Positions 25,353-34,658 of a DNA stretch of 64,000 nt are shown in pieces; the stretch's first letter is position 1, and each line of letters begins with the position of its first letter. The stretch is from NCBI RefSeq assembly GCF_014196715.1, contig NZ_JACIEF010000001.1, forward strand, positions 1,470,872 to 1,534,871, read 5' to 3'. The stretch is from Pedobacter zeae. Its GTDB lineage: Bacteria > Bacteroidota > Bacteroidia > Sphingobacteriales > Sphingobacteriaceae. Made by a program: the position numbers and the translations under genes. A model generated the notes under the pieces. It ran no database searches, had not been told where the DNA came from, and saw only the letters and a list, made by a program, of their open reading frames with translations.

Positions 25353-26312
25353 ATGATGAAACGAATATTACCTTTCTGCTTAGCCACAGCGCTAACCCTA
25401 ACCGCTAAAGCTCAAAACCCGGATAAAGCCCTGGCAAGGGTACGTTACACTTTTACCCATATACAGGATACGACGCAACGCGATAAGCCAAAGACTGAAA
25501 ACATGCTCCTGGTTACCGGCAAAAATGCATCTGTTTATACCAGCTACGATAAAATGAACCAAGCGCTAAACATGCAAAAGCAGATACAGGAACAGATCAA
25601 AAACCAAAGCGGCAATGGCAACGTGAAAATAGAAGTGAAAAGCGAAATGAAAACCCAGCCTACCCAGGAAGATTATTTCTTTTTTGCCAACGAGCACAAA
25701 ATGATTACCAAAGAACGCCTGTTTAACAATTACCTGGTTGAAGAACCTGCCGCTACTATAGACTGGAAAATACTAAAAGATACGATGAGTTTTTCGGGGG
25801 TAGCTTGCCAGAAGGCAACAACACGTTTTAAAGGCCGCAACTGGATCGCCTGGTTTGCTACCGAGATTCCTTTTCAAAGCGGTCCGTGGAAATTAAACGG
25901 TCTCCCCGGCTTAATTATAGAAGCTTATGACGACAAAAAAGAAGTGAAATTTGAATTTGCCGGGCTCGAAAATGTGAAGGAAGCAGATGCTACTACCAAT
26001 GCCGACGGTGATGTTAAAATCGCAGCCCCAAATGGCGGCGTGGGTTCAGTAAAAATTATGGGCATAGATGTAAACACAAGCTACCTGGGTCCTGAAATTA
26101 AATTACCTACTGATGCAATAAAAACCACCCGGAAAGAACTGGATAAACTTAAAGCTGCCCGCGATAAAGACCCACAAGGCTTTATGCAGGCACAAATGGC
26201 AGCAAATGGCATGCAAGGCTCGTTCAGAATGAATCAGGCACCACGTCCTAAAGGCACAACTACAGTTAAGGCCGAAGTAAATAACCCGATTGAAATTGAA
26301 AACAAAAAATGA
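25353..26312 (+). CDS. GLPGLI family protein
   Basis: Secreted or periplasmic protein of the Bacteroidetes GLPGLI family, function unknown. 319 residues with a signal peptide (MKRILPFCLATALTLTAKAQ from the second Met) and the naming motif GPWKLNGLPGLIIEAYD (about 177-193). The C-terminal part is Lys/Ala/Met-rich with conserved KxTRKELDKLK-like text. Its stop overlaps the ATG of the TonB-receptor-like gene (ATGA), so the two are translationally coupled, a frequent pairing in this phylum. Probably controlled by the BlaI-type operator 26 bp upstream. Confidence 0.92.
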   Translation: MMKRILPFCLATALTLTAKAQNPDKALARVRYTFTHIQDTTQRDKPKTENMLLVTGKNASVYTSYDKMNQALNMQKQIQEQIKNQSGNGNVKIEVKSEMKTQPTQEDYFFFANEHKMITKERLFNNYLVEEPAATIDWKILKDTMSFSGVACQKATTRFKGRNWIAWFATEIPFQSGPWKLNGLPGLIIEAYDDKKEVKFEFAGLENVKEADATTNADGDVKIAAPNGGVGSVKIMGIDVNTSYLGPEIKLPTDAIKTTRKELDKLKAARDKDPQGFMQAQMAANGMQGSFRMNQAPRPKGTTTVKAEVNNPIEIENKK

Positions 26313-28969
26313 AAAAGCTCACTTTAACCTGCTGGCTGCTGCTGGCAGCTTTTTCTGTTTTTGCCCAGAAGCCACTTAAGGGTCTCGTAAAAGATGTTAG
26401 CGGTAAAGGAGTCGAATCGGTTAATGTAACTTTAAAGGATGCCGAAGGCAACATCATTAATTTTACCCGTACAAACAAAACCGGCGCTTTTAGTATGGAG
26501 CTCAAAAATGACCAGATTGCAGGTTACAAAATTGAAGCTTCGAGTATTGGCTATAAAAAACTGGTTACCACGGTAACTGATGCAGCTAAAAGCTACGACC
26601 TGACCTTACACCCCAGCGAAACCACATTGGAAACAGTTACCGTTAAAAACCGGCCATCGTTAACGGCCCGCGGCGATACCTTAAATTACAGGCCATCTGA
26701 TTTTGCAGATAAACAAGACAGGAGCATTGGCGATGTGCTTAAGAAAATGCCGGGTATCGAAGTAGCCGAAGATGGAAAAATCAGTTATAATGGAAAATCC
26801 ATTTCTAACCTGTATGTGGATGGCGACAACCTTTTGGATGACAAGTACAATATTGGCACCAAAAGCATCCCGCAGAGCGCTGTTGATAAGGTGCAGGTTA
26901 TCCAGAATGATCAGCCGATTAAAATGATGCGCAAAAACAACATGAGCGATGATGTAGCCCTGAACCTGGTACTTAAAGACGAAGCTAAACTTAAAGTAAT
27001 GGGCGATGCCACCGTTGGTGCAGGTATGCCAGCACGTTTTGATGAAAACTTAACGGCCATGCTGTTCAATAAAAAGCTCAAATTCATCAACAACCTTAAG
27101 GGCAATAACATAGGTAATGACCCGGGTATTGACCTCACCTCGCATAACTTATCTGATTACTTAAAAAAACTGGATAATGACAGGCCGAATGCCCTGCTTT
27201 CTACAGGCGCCGCGGGCGTGCCCTCTTTACCACAAAGCAGGTATCTTTTCAACAAAGCAGGGTTACTTAACCTGAATAACCTGTACAAGTTTAATCAGGA
27301 TTTACAGTTAAGGGCAAATCTTTCTTACCTCTACGATCATCGCAATCAACAGTACAATAAATTTTCGCAGACCTATCTTTCAGGACAGACCATCAGTTAT
27401 TCGGAATCGCAGAACAACACCATTAATCCTCAGAAATTAAGAGCGCAATTTAACCTTAACGGGAATGCCGACAAATATTACCTGAACAATAATTTCGTAC
27501 TCGATTATACCCCTTTTAAAACATCTTCGGGTTTTGTGATTAACAACATCCCGGCAAACCAGGTATTGCGACAGGAAACGCTCGATATCTCGAATGAGTT
27601 TAATTATCGTAAAAAGTTAAAGTCAGAAGATGTCATTAACCTCTACTCCTATTTAAACCACACTACACAACCCGAAAACTTAAATATAACGCCGGGGCTT
27701 AATGCCGATATCCTAAACAATGGAAACAGTTACCTTGGTTTAAGCCAGTATATCCGAATACCAACCTGGTACACCAATAACTATGCTTCCTTTGCTTTTG
27801 TAAACAACCGTTTCGTTCAAACTTATAAGGCAGGTTTTAATGTGCAGCAACAAAAGCTCAATTCGGAACTTTATCGCACGCAGAACAACGGGCTAACCGA
27901 AGCCGTTTCAGGCCATACCGTAAATGACCTCGACTGGCTAAAAACCAAGCTATATACCGATGCCACATACGAATTTACCAACGATAAATTAAAAGCCGGA
28001 TTAAGTTTGCCTTTGAGTTATAACCTGATTAAATACAGCGATGACATCAACCAGTTGGATAAAAGGCTCGATAAATTATTCTTAAACCCTTCTCTGAATA
28101 TAAAATACCAAACCAGTGTAGAAAATTATGTGACCGCAAATTATAGCTTCAGAAACGATTTAGGCGGAATAGATGACGTTTACCGTGGCACGGTGTTAAA
28201 AAACTACCGATCGCTTTTTGCCAATGATGCTCCCATTTCTGAGTCGAAAGCCCATAACATTGCTGCAGGGTTTAACTATAGAAAAGCGATGCAGATGTTG
28301 TTTGTAAACTTGATGGCGAGCTACAATGATGTAGAACTGAATACCATTTCTTCTTACAGTTTAAGTAACAATATCCAGCAAAGGGTGGTATTGCCCCTCA
28401 GCAACCACATCCGTACGTTATCTTTTAACACAAACGCCAGTAAGTATCTTTTTGCCCTGAAAAGTACCATTAGTGGGGGTATTACTTATTCGCAGAGCCG
28501 ATACGATCAGTTACAGAACAATGAATTGTTTGCGTTTACTGCCCAAACCATCTCATACAAACTGGGAATAGAAGCAAAACTCACCAACTTTATCAATTGG
28601 TCTTACCTGGCAAATTTTTCGGTAACCGACAACAAAGCTAAAGTGGCCAATGCAATCAAAACAAATTTTCAGCAGCTCAGGCAACAGTCTACCCTGGCCA
28701 TTGCCACAGTTAAAAATGTATACTTAAACTTATCTGCCGAACATTTATTTACGCATCAATCTACCCAGCCCAATTTAAAATATCTTTTTGCTGATATGAA
28801 TATTAAATACAAATACCTGAAAATGAAAACAGATTTCGAATTTGGCATAACCAATTTAGCAAATATCAAAAGCTTTGATGCTGTTTACCTTTCCGCAAAC
28901 TCACTTACTACAGGAACGTATTACATTCCCGGAAGAGTGGCTATGTTAAAAGCAACTTTTAGTTTTTAA
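26309..28969 (+). CDS. TonB-dependent receptor-like outer membrane beta-barrel protein
   Basis: Outer membrane protein, probable transporter partner of the GLPGLI protein. 886 residues: signal peptide (1-19, ending VFAQ), a carboxypeptidase-regulatory-like domain (about 22-105), a plug-like region with IGDVLKKMPGIEV and ISNLYVDGDNLLDDKYN (about 145-185), then a large barrel rich in alternating aromatic strands to the C-terminal AMLKATFSF with terminal Phe. Substrate unknown. It overlaps the upstream gene by four bases and converges on the BlaR1-like gene with 168 bp between stops. Confidence 0.9.
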   Translation: MKKLTLTCWLLLAAFSVFAQKPLKGLVKDVSGKGVESVNVTLKDAEGNIINFTRTNKTGAFSMELKNDQIAGYKIEASSIGYKKLVTTVTDAAKSYDLTLHPSETTLETVTVKNRPSLTARGDTLNYRPSDFADKQDRSIGDVLKKMPGIEVAEDGKISYNGKSISNLYVDGDNLLDDKYNIGTKSIPQSAVDKVQVIQNDQPIKMMRKNNMSDDVALNLVLKDEAKLKVMGDATVGAGMPARFDENLTAMLFNKKLKFINNLKGNNIGNDPGIDLTSHNLSDYLKKLDNDRPNALLSTGAAGVPSLPQSRYLFNKAGLLNLNNLYKFNQDLQLRANLSYLYDHRNQQYNKFSQTYLSGQTISYSESQNNTINPQKLRAQFNLNGNADKYYLNNNFVLDYTPFKTSSGFVINNIPANQVLRQETLDISNEFNYRKKLKSEDVINLYSYLNHTTQPENLNITPGLNADILNNGNSYLGLSQYIRIPTWYTNNYASFAFVNNRFVQTYKAGFNVQQQKLNSELYRTQNNGLTEAVSGHTVNDLDWLKTKLYTDATYEFTNDKLKAGLSLPLSYNLIKYSDDINQLDKRLDKLFLNPSLNIKYQTSVENYVTANYSFRNDLGGIDDVYRGTVLKNYRSLFANDAPISESKAHNIAAGFNYRKAMQMLFVNLMASYNDVELNTISSYSLSNNIQQRVVLPLSNHIRTLSFNTNASKYLFALKSTISGGITYSQSRYDQLQNNELFAFTAQTISYKLGIEAKLTNFINWSYLANFSVTDNKAKVANAIKTNFQQLRQQSTLAIATVKNVYLNLSAEHLFTHQSTQPNLKYLFADMNIKYKYLKMKTDFEFGITNLANIKSFDAVYLSANSLTTGTYYIPGRVAMLKATFSF

Positions 28970-29137
28970 ATACCGAAGTCGTGATCCCGGTTGGAGCGCA
29001 GTGGAATGTCTGCCCTTTGCAGGAGGAAAGAGGTCTATAACAGATTTAGCTTCGCCGAGCAATACGTGGTTCCTGACTACACTGCGCTGCTCAAAATGAG
29101 GGCAACTTATGAGATATTAATCCTTTAAATGCCCGAT

Positions 29138-30637
29138 TTAAGGCTTTGTTGTAATCTGAATAGTCTGATCATTCCGATCAAATTTTATGTCAAAAATTTT
29201 ATTAGGATTAAGTTTATCAAGCTCTTCTTTCGTAATCTTCTTTCCGTTAAGAAAATAAGAAGTGTTTTCGGCAACTTTTGTCCTATCACCAACAGGTTGC
29301 TGATTTCCTTCTTTCGCATCAGAAATTGTGGCGGTCGATTTCACAATATACATATAGCTAATCCCCTTTTTCTTAGGCATCGGCAATTCCGGTAAGTCGT
29401 TGCCACTTTTTGCCAGAACATTTACATCAATATTTTGATCTTCTGCTTTTGTGGTATCCGTAAAGCTAAAATGCTGTACGAAGGTTTTACCTTTAAAATT
29501 ACCGTCCGTTTTAAATCCCATAATCTTTACTTTCCTGCCCTGTCCACTTAACATTTCCTCCATTGATTTCCTGGAAGAATCCACCCCGCTCGCAATGCTT
29601 TTGAAAATAAAAGTCATTTTTGTACCGGTATCCGGTGCTTTTAGTGTATCGATCGATGTTCTCTTTTTTACCCTGGGTTTAAGAACAGTTTTTGGTTTTA
29701 TCGCTGCTTTGTCGGATACTTTTTGAGGCAAAACATCATTTACCATTGTGGCTAAAGGCGCCAAATGTATTTTTATCTCTTTTTTATCGATGGTAAATGC
29801 CAGGGTAACGCAAAGCAATACCGGAAGGACAAATAAATACCGTGTTAAATTCACTTTGGATGAGCGCTTGGCATTCATCATTTTAATGCGTTTCTTAAGA
29901 TCAGACAAATTGAAATTATTGACAATAGCTACTGATGGCTGTAAGGTACCCACATCCAACAGACTGTATTGATAAGCCTTTTTATCAATCCCCTTTTTTA
30001 AAATTTTGGCATCGGTAATAAATTCAATATTTTCTCTTACCGCTTTTTTCATCAACCAGACCCCAGGGTTAAACCAATAAAAAACGATGCAAAATTCTGC
30101 CAGGATAATATCGATTGTATGCCACTCTTCTACATGTACTTTTTCGTGTTCAAGGATATTATTCAAATCCTGCTTTTTATGCAGGGTAGGATTAATATAA
30201 ATGGTTTGCCAAAAACTAAAGGGGCTTACCTGGTCGTTCAATATCCTCACCTCATAGTCGGCCAGACGATCGGGCGAAGAATTTTTATGCACCCTGTAAA
30301 GGGAAATAAATTGCACCAATAACCTTAAAGCCATTACCAGCACACCGATATAAAAAAGTATGGTTAATATTTGCCAGAATACCGAAACAGCATTTTGTTG
30401 CACCAATTGGCTCACCTGCTGATTGAACCGGGGTACAAATGCCGGAACCGCTTTCCGGTCTGCAAAAAAATCAGTAAGGTTAATAAACGGGTAAGCTGAC
30501 GAAAACAGTATCCCAAACAGCAGAAACATCCTGTTGATAGAATAAAATGTTAGCCTGCGCAACACCAGGTAGTAGGTTGCTGAAAATAAGATCAGTACAA
30601 GATTAATCTTTAAAAGAATGATAAAGATAGCTGGCAT
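29138..30637 (-). CDS. BlaR1-like M56 membrane metallopeptidase
   Basis: Predicted signal-sensing membrane zinc protease that inactivates the BlaI-type repressor. 499 residues: hydrophobic helices at about 3-20, 35-55 and 88-115, the HEKVH zinc motif (164-168) followed by the second metal-site region RENIEFITDA (about 201-210), a further transmembrane segment (about 268-285), then a roughly 210-residue C-terminal region with no penicillin-binding SxxK or KTG motifs. The ligand is therefore probably not a beta-lactam, which is inference. It starts 5 bp after the blaI-like stop, so the two genes form one operon. Confidence 0.9.
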   Translation of the reverse strand: MPAIFIILLKINLVLILFSATYYLVLRRLTFYSINRMFLLFGILFSSAYPFINLTDFFADRKAVPAFVPRFNQQVSQLVQQNAVSVFWQILTILFYIGVLVMALRLLVQFISLYRVHKNSSPDRLADYEVRILNDQVSPFSFWQTIYINPTLHKKQDLNNILEHEKVHVEEWHTIDIILAEFCIVFYWFNPGVWLMKKAVRENIEFITDAKILKKGIDKKAYQYSLLDVGTLQPSVAIVNNFNLSDLKKRIKMMNAKRSSKVNLTRYLFVLPVLLCVTLAFTIDKKEIKIHLAPLATMVNDVLPQKVSDKAAIKPKTVLKPRVKKRTSIDTLKAPDTGTKMTFIFKSIASGVDSSRKSMEEMLSGQGRKVKIMGFKTDGNFKGKTFVQHFSFTDTTKAEDQNIDVNVLAKSGNDLPELPMPKKKGISYMYIVKSTATISDAKEGNQQPVGDRTKVAENTSYFLNGKKITKEELDKLNPNKIFDIKFDRNDQTIQITTKP

Positions 30638-30642
30638 GGCAT

Positions 30643-31005
30643 TTACTTTTCAGGGTTCTCGATCAGGTTGATTATCTCTTTTAATTCTTCGGCACTTATC
30701 TTTTTATCTTTGGCAAAAAATGCCACCAGTTCTTTGTAAGAACTTTTGAAATAATTATTTACGAAGCCATTCATAAAACGTTTTTTATAATCGGCTTCCT
30801 TAATCTTTGCACTGTAGCGATTGGCATTGGCAAACCTTTCACTTACTAAATATCCTTTGCGTTCGAGGTTTTTTATGGTAGAAGCAAGTGTGGTATAGGG
30901 TGGCTTAGGCTCAGGCAGTGCATCCATAAAATCTTTGATAAAGCCCTTACCCAGCTGCCAAACGGCCAGCATAGCCTCTTCTTCCTGTAATGTTAATTTT
31001 TCCAT
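30643..31005 (-). CDS. BlaI/MecI-family repressor
   Basis: Winged-helix repressor cleaved by a BlaR1-type partner. From the ATG at 31005 it has 120 residues: EKLTLQEEEAMLAVWQLG (helix 1), PPYTTLASTIKNLERKGYL (recognition helix and wing, about 35-53), and a C-terminal dimerisation region ending in EIINLIENPEK. An upstream in-frame ATG at 31038 would translate through the operator, so the internal start is preferred. The operator 3 bp upstream suggests self-repression. Confidence 0.92.
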   Translation of the reverse strand: MEKLTLQEEEAMLAVWQLGKGFIKDFMDALPEPKPPYTTLASTIKNLERKGYLVSERFANANRYSAKIKEADYKKRFMNGFVNNYFKSSYKELVAFFAKDKKISAEELKEIINLIENPEK

Positions 31006-31008
31006 TAT

Positions 31009-31032
31009 TACGAATATATCGTAAATATACGA
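31009..31032 (-). promoter_or_regulatory. Predicted autoregulatory operator of the BlaI-type repressor
   Basis: TACGA (31009-31013), 5 bp, TCGTA (31019-31023), 4 bp, TACGA (31028-31032). Identical half-sites and spacing to 25303-25326. On the coding strand it contains TATATTTA, a possible -7 box, in the equivalent place. Confidence 0.75.
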
Positions 31033-31050
31033 AAACATCCTAATAAAAAA

Positions 31051-31089
31051 ATCGATTAACCGGTTAATTGTTTCAACCGGTTAATCGAT
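31051..31089 (-). terminator. Perfect 15-bp inverted repeat, terminator or operator
   Basis: ATCGATTAACCGGTT (31051-31065) and AACCGGTTAATCGAT (31075-31089) are exact reverse complements around a 9-nt loop. On the minus strand a T-run follows, as in a terminator for the upstream gene. Each arm also extends over the palindromic core TTAACCGGTTAA, so tandem protein-binding sites are an alternative. Confidence 0.65.
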
Positions 31090-31296
31090 GCTAATCTCCC
31101 AATTAAACCTCCTTTGATCCGGCTGCTATTGGCGGCCTTTACCAATGACGATTTTTCGGGAAGATCCAGAACGTAAGGCGCTCTTATTAATATATTATAG
31201 TGATCTTTATCTCTCACGGGGCGACATATCAAGGGGAAATTGATTGATCGTTTAAATGGGTTAATTGACTCCAGACACCCAGCTCCAAACCCTCAA

Positions 31297-31797
31297 CTAT
31301 TTTCCGCTTCTTCTTTCCGCCTGATTCAAAGTATCTTCAATCACCTTTCTCATTTGTACAGCAGCATCCAGCAGCTTAGGGTTACCATCAAAATCGCCGT
31401 AAATAACTACATGTTTGGATTTTTCTTTGTATTTAAACAGCAGATCGTAACGGGGAACAGCCATTGATTTCGGACTTTTTTTCCCAATAGTATCCGGAAA
31501 ATTCCAGAGTCCGATTTCATTTGCTTTAGCATGCATATAAAGAATATCATCGCTCTTTAAAAAAATCTTTTTGCGGATCGTCGAATCCGACTTGGTTACG
31601 TACTGGTACTCGCCCGTAGCCGAATTGTAGCTGTTTTCTAAAGTATCTTTTATACCCCATTTGTATTCCATTGATACAAAATCAGCCTTTCTGAACGGCG
31701 CATTCTGAATAATCGGTTTGTAATAGATGTAGCAATAAATAATCATCGGAACGATGATGGTAATGGCTAAGAATATCTTTTTTCCTCTACTTGACAC
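31297..31797 (-). CDS. Membrane-anchored hypothetical protein
   Basis: Not recognised. 166 residues starting at GTG (31797); no upstream ATG in frame. One N-terminal hydrophobic helix (about 8-26, IFLAITIIVPMIIYCYIYY) anchors a predicted extracytoplasmic domain with alternating hydrophobic strands (DILYMHAKANEIGLWNFPD, DLLFKYKEKSKHVVIYGD). Upstream is the DAACS symporter, 67 bp away on the same strand, and downstream the BlaI operon. No function inferred. Confidence 0.7.
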   Translation of the reverse strand: MSSRGKKIFLAITIIVPMIIYCYIYYKPIIQNAPFRKADFVSMEYKWGIKDTLENSYNSATGEYQYVTKSDSTIRKKIFLKSDDILYMHAKANEIGLWNFPDTIGKKSPKSMAVPRYDLLFKYKEKSKHVVIYGDFDGNPKLLDAAVQMRKVIEDTLNQAERRSGK

Positions 31798-31864
31798 TTT
31801 TATATTGAATTATTGAATAAATATTGAACTATTAGATGAACGCATCGAATGATAGACTACCGAC

Positions 31865-33241
31865 TTAAGCCTCCTTAAGCTCCCCTTCCCATTTACTTAC
31901 AACAGCGGTAGCAATACTGTTTCCAACCACATTGGTTGCAGAACGGCCCATATCCAATAAAGGATCTATACCGATCAGCAAGGCTAAACCTGCCTCAGGG
32001 ATATTAAAACTGGCTATTGTTCCGGCAATTACGACCAAAGATGCCCTCGGCACACCGGCAATCCCTTTACTGGTAAGCATAAGGATTAAAAGCATGGAAA
32101 TCTGTTGTTCAAAGCCCAAATGGATACCATAAGCCTGGGCGATAAACAGGGAAGCAAAAGTCATATACATCATCGAACCATCCAGGTTAAATGAATAACC
32201 CAAAGGCAAAACGAAACTTACAATTTTATCTTTACAGCCAAAACGCTCCAATAACATCATGGTTTTTGGATAAGCGGCTTCACTGCTTGCGGTACTGAAA
32301 GCCAGGATAGCTGGTTCTTTCATATCGTTTACCAGGCGGAAAATGCGTTTTTTCAGTATTAAAAACCCTAAAAAGATCAACAGACACCATAAAATACCCA
32401 ACCCGAAGTAAAACTCCCCAATAAATATCGCATAAGTATTCAAAACGTTAAGGCCTTGCTTGGCTATAATGGCTGTCATGGCCCCAAAAACGGCTAATGG
32501 GGCAAAATTCATTACATAACCAGTCATTTTTAAGATGACATGGGCAATCGCATCAAAAGCTTTTATTACTACCTGTCCTAAATCGCCAATTGCAGCCGTT
32601 GCCACACCAAAAAACAACGAAAATACCACGATCTGTAAAATTTCATTATTTGCCATTGATTCGGCAATACTTTTCGGAAAAACATGTGCAATAAAATCTT
32701 TAACACTCATGGCGGCTTTCTGTATGCCTGTATTCACCAAATGATCAGGTAAGGATAATTTCATGTGTCTTCCCGGCTCGAAAAGATTTACCAGGATCAT
32801 TCCCAGTACCAGCGACATTAATGACATGGCCAGGAACCAACCCAATGTTTTACCCCCTATACGTCCTACGGCTTTGATATCGCCAACTTTGGCTACCCCT
32901 ACCACCAGGGTGGTAAATACCAGCGGGGCAACAATCATTTTAATCAGGCGTAGAAAAATATCACTCAGGAGCGTAAAATATTCCAGTTTCTTCTCCCTGA
33001 TGTCTTCATTCTCCTTTTTGATTTTGGAATTGGCCTTTTTTTCAGCCTTTAACTGTGTGTAAGCAATGCTTGTGGTATCGGTTGATTTGGCAATACTTAC
33101 CTCTATACTTTTAATCTTTGCATCGGCGTTGAGTATGTTTTGGTTATAAAAACCGATGGAATTTACATTTAAAATATAGCCAAGTGCTATACCCGCAATC
33201 AGCGCAATGAAAATAAAAAGCGTGAGTTTGTTTTTCTTCAT
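31865..33241 (-). CDS. Dicarboxylate/amino acid:cation symporter (DAACS family)
   Basis: Sodium- or proton-coupled importer of glutamate, aspartate or C4-dicarboxylates in the inner membrane. 458 residues with about eight membrane segments. Family signatures: FLRLIKMIVAPLVFTTLVVGVA (about 94), the serine-rich reentrant loop AFSTASSEAAYPKTM (about 314-328), LDGSMMY (about 354), and the terminal GIDPLLDMGRSATNVVGNSIA (about 426). An insertion after the first helix (about residues 35-90) is Lys/Glu-rich, a common trait of Bacteroidetes members. Substrate is not resolved. Confidence 0.95.
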   Translation of the reverse strand: MKKNKLTLFIFIALIAGIALGYILNVNSIGFYNQNILNADAKIKSIEVSIAKSTDTTSIAYTQLKAEKKANSKIKKENEDIREKKLEYFTLLSDIFLRLIKMIVAPLVFTTLVVGVAKVGDIKAVGRIGGKTLGWFLAMSLMSLVLGMILVNLFEPGRHMKLSLPDHLVNTGIQKAAMSVKDFIAHVFPKSIAESMANNEILQIVVFSLFFGVATAAIGDLGQVVIKAFDAIAHVILKMTGYVMNFAPLAVFGAMTAIIAKQGLNVLNTYAIFIGEFYFGLGILWCLLIFLGFLILKKRIFRLVNDMKEPAILAFSTASSEAAYPKTMMLLERFGCKDKIVSFVLPLGYSFNLDGSMMYMTFASLFIAQAYGIHLGFEQQISMLLILMLTSKGIAGVPRASLVVIAGTIASFNIPEAGLALLIGIDPLLDMGRSATNVVGNSIATAVVSKWEGELKEA

Positions 33242-33445
33242 GAATATAAAAAGTTTGTAGTACTCTTAATTTGGTAAAACTACAACATTTACTTCGTGTA
33301 ACAAATTTTGATAACGAGCGACCTTAAAAAAGTTATTTCATTGTAGCTGAGTGAAACCATTCGGCGAAGCAAAAATAAATTCAACTCTCCATGCAATAGC
33401 TGCACACAAGTGCGAAAACTGGTTGGAAGTTGTGGTTAAAAATTT

Positions 33446-33480
33446 TTGACTCAACGGCATCAAAAAATATATTATTTTTG
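33446..33480 (+). promoter_or_regulatory. Candidate promoter for the ECF sigma operon
   Basis: TTG at 33446-33448 and TATTTTTG at 33473-33480, with a 24-bp spacer that is a little long. The -7 box matches TAnnTTTG and lies 58 bp before the ATG. Confidence 0.45.
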
Positions 33481-33538
33481 GCTCCGGATGTAACAAAAAG
33501 TGTACATCCTCATCTAAAACGCAACTATCATTCCCTAA

Positions 33539-34036
33539 ATGGAACAAAAAGACAAGTTATTTAAAGAGATCTTCGATTCAAATTCCAAAAAGATATTCCA
33601 TTTATGTTATGGTTATACTGGCGATACCGACGCTGCAAATGATCTTTTACAGGAAACATTTTTAAAGGTTTGGCAAAACCTGGACAAATTCAGGAACAAA
33701 TCTTTAATTTCTACATGGATTTACAGGATTGCAGTAAATACCTGTTTAACCTATTTGCGGTCGGAAAAAAGGCAGGCAAAAGACGAATTAACAGATAATA
33801 TTATTGAGAATAAAGTAGAGGAATTTTCGGAAAAGAATGAACAGGTGGCCCTGCTTTATAAATGCATATCAAAGCTTGAAGAAAACGACCGTTTGATTAT
33901 TACCATGGTACTTGATGAGTTACCATACCACGAAATTGCAGACATATCAGGAATAAGTGAAGGCAATTTGAGGGTAAAAATTCACCGAATTAAACAAAAA
34001 TTAACAGAATTATATAGCCAGTATGCAAGCGTTTGA
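33539..34036 (+). CDS. ECF-type RNA polymerase sigma factor
   Basis: Alternative sigma factor of the sigma-70 superfamily. 165 residues: region 2 with GYTGDTDAANDLLQETFLKVWQNLD (about 24-48) and the helix STWIYRIAVNTCLTYLR (about 59-75), linker, then region 4 helix-turn-helix with LPYHEIADISGISEGNLRVKIHRIKQKL (about 127-154). The ATG at 33539 is preceded by a TATTTTTG box. It overlaps the next gene by 14 bases, indicating coupled expression with a membrane partner. Confidence 0.95.
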   Translation: MEQKDKLFKEIFDSNSKKIFHLCYGYTGDTDAANDLLQETFLKVWQNLDKFRNKSLISTWIYRIAVNTCLTYLRSEKRQAKDELTDNIIENKVEEFSEKNEQVALLYKCISKLEENDRLIITMVLDELPYHEIADISGISEGNLRVKIHRIKQKLTELYSQYASV

Positions 34037-34622
34037 TCAAATACAGGAGTTGTGGCAAAAGCACGAGGTAGAAGTTAAGGTTTCTGCCGATGAAATGCTG
34101 CAGCAAGCGAAGAAAGAAGTAAATGGATTAAAGCTAAAATCGGCTTTAAACATTTTGGGTATGTTGGCCTCTTTTATAGCCATCGCCGCCTTATGGATAT
34201 TTTTTCACTTCGAATCGTGGACTACCCATGTGGGCATCAGCATTACCATTATTGCTATTGGTGTATACACCTTAATTCTGTACCGCGATTACAGGTTGAT
34301 TTCGAAAACTGATTTTACCGCACATCCGCACGAGTACCTCAACAATTTAAAAACCTATCAGTTAAACCGTTATAAACTATACAACTCCCTGTATTGGTTC
34401 TATGTAATTGCGCTTTCTTTAGGTATTATTTTCTATTTTGTAGAAATTCTCGCGCACTTTAATACAGTGCAGAAAGTTTTGGCTGTAGGCTTAACGGCAT
34501 TATGGATGTTGTTCTGCTCCACTATTTTAAGAAAAGCGGTAATAAGCAGGGAAAAAGAACGTATTTCTTTATTGATCGAGAAATTTGAGCGCATTAGCGC
34601 ACAGATTTCTACACCGGAATAA
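34023..34622 (+). CDS. Membrane protein, probable anti-sigma partner
   Basis: Not assigned to a family. 199 residues: a soluble N-terminal region of about 40 residues, four hydrophobic segments (about 40-60, 68-85, 119-140, 148-165), and a cytoplasmic-looking C-terminal helix rich in Glu and Arg. It starts 14 bases inside the ECF sigma gene, so the two are translationally coupled, which is the usual layout for sigma factor and membrane anti-sigma factor. No zinc-binding HxxxCxxC motif is visible. The anti-sigma role is inferred from position. Confidence 0.8.
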   Translation: MQAFDQIQELWQKHEVEVKVSADEMLQQAKKEVNGLKLKSALNILGMLASFIAIAALWIFFHFESWTTHVGISITIIAIGVYTLILYRDYRLISKTDFTAHPHEYLNNLKTYQLNRYKLYNSLYWFYVIALSLGIIFYFVEILAHFNTVQKVLAVGLTALWMLFCSTILRKAVISREKERISLLIEKFERISAQISTPE

Positions 34623-34631
34623 TTTTAGGCA

Positions 34632-34654
34632 CGGTTTTTTCGTTGTAAAAACCG
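34632..34654 (+). promoter_or_regulatory. Stem-loop directly before the DUF922 start codon
   Basis: CGGTTTTT (34632-34639) pairs with AAAAACCG (34647-34654), 7-nt loop, four bases before the ATG at 34659. It could limit read-through from the sigma operon or hide the ribosome-entry region. Confidence 0.45.
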
Positions 34655-34658
34655 ACAC

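Noticed and set aside
29138..31005. Beta-lactam resistance locus based on BlaR1/BlaI
   Set aside because: No penicillin-binding sensor domain in the M56 protein and no beta-lactamase in the operon; the serine hydrolase at 51002 is 20 kb away.
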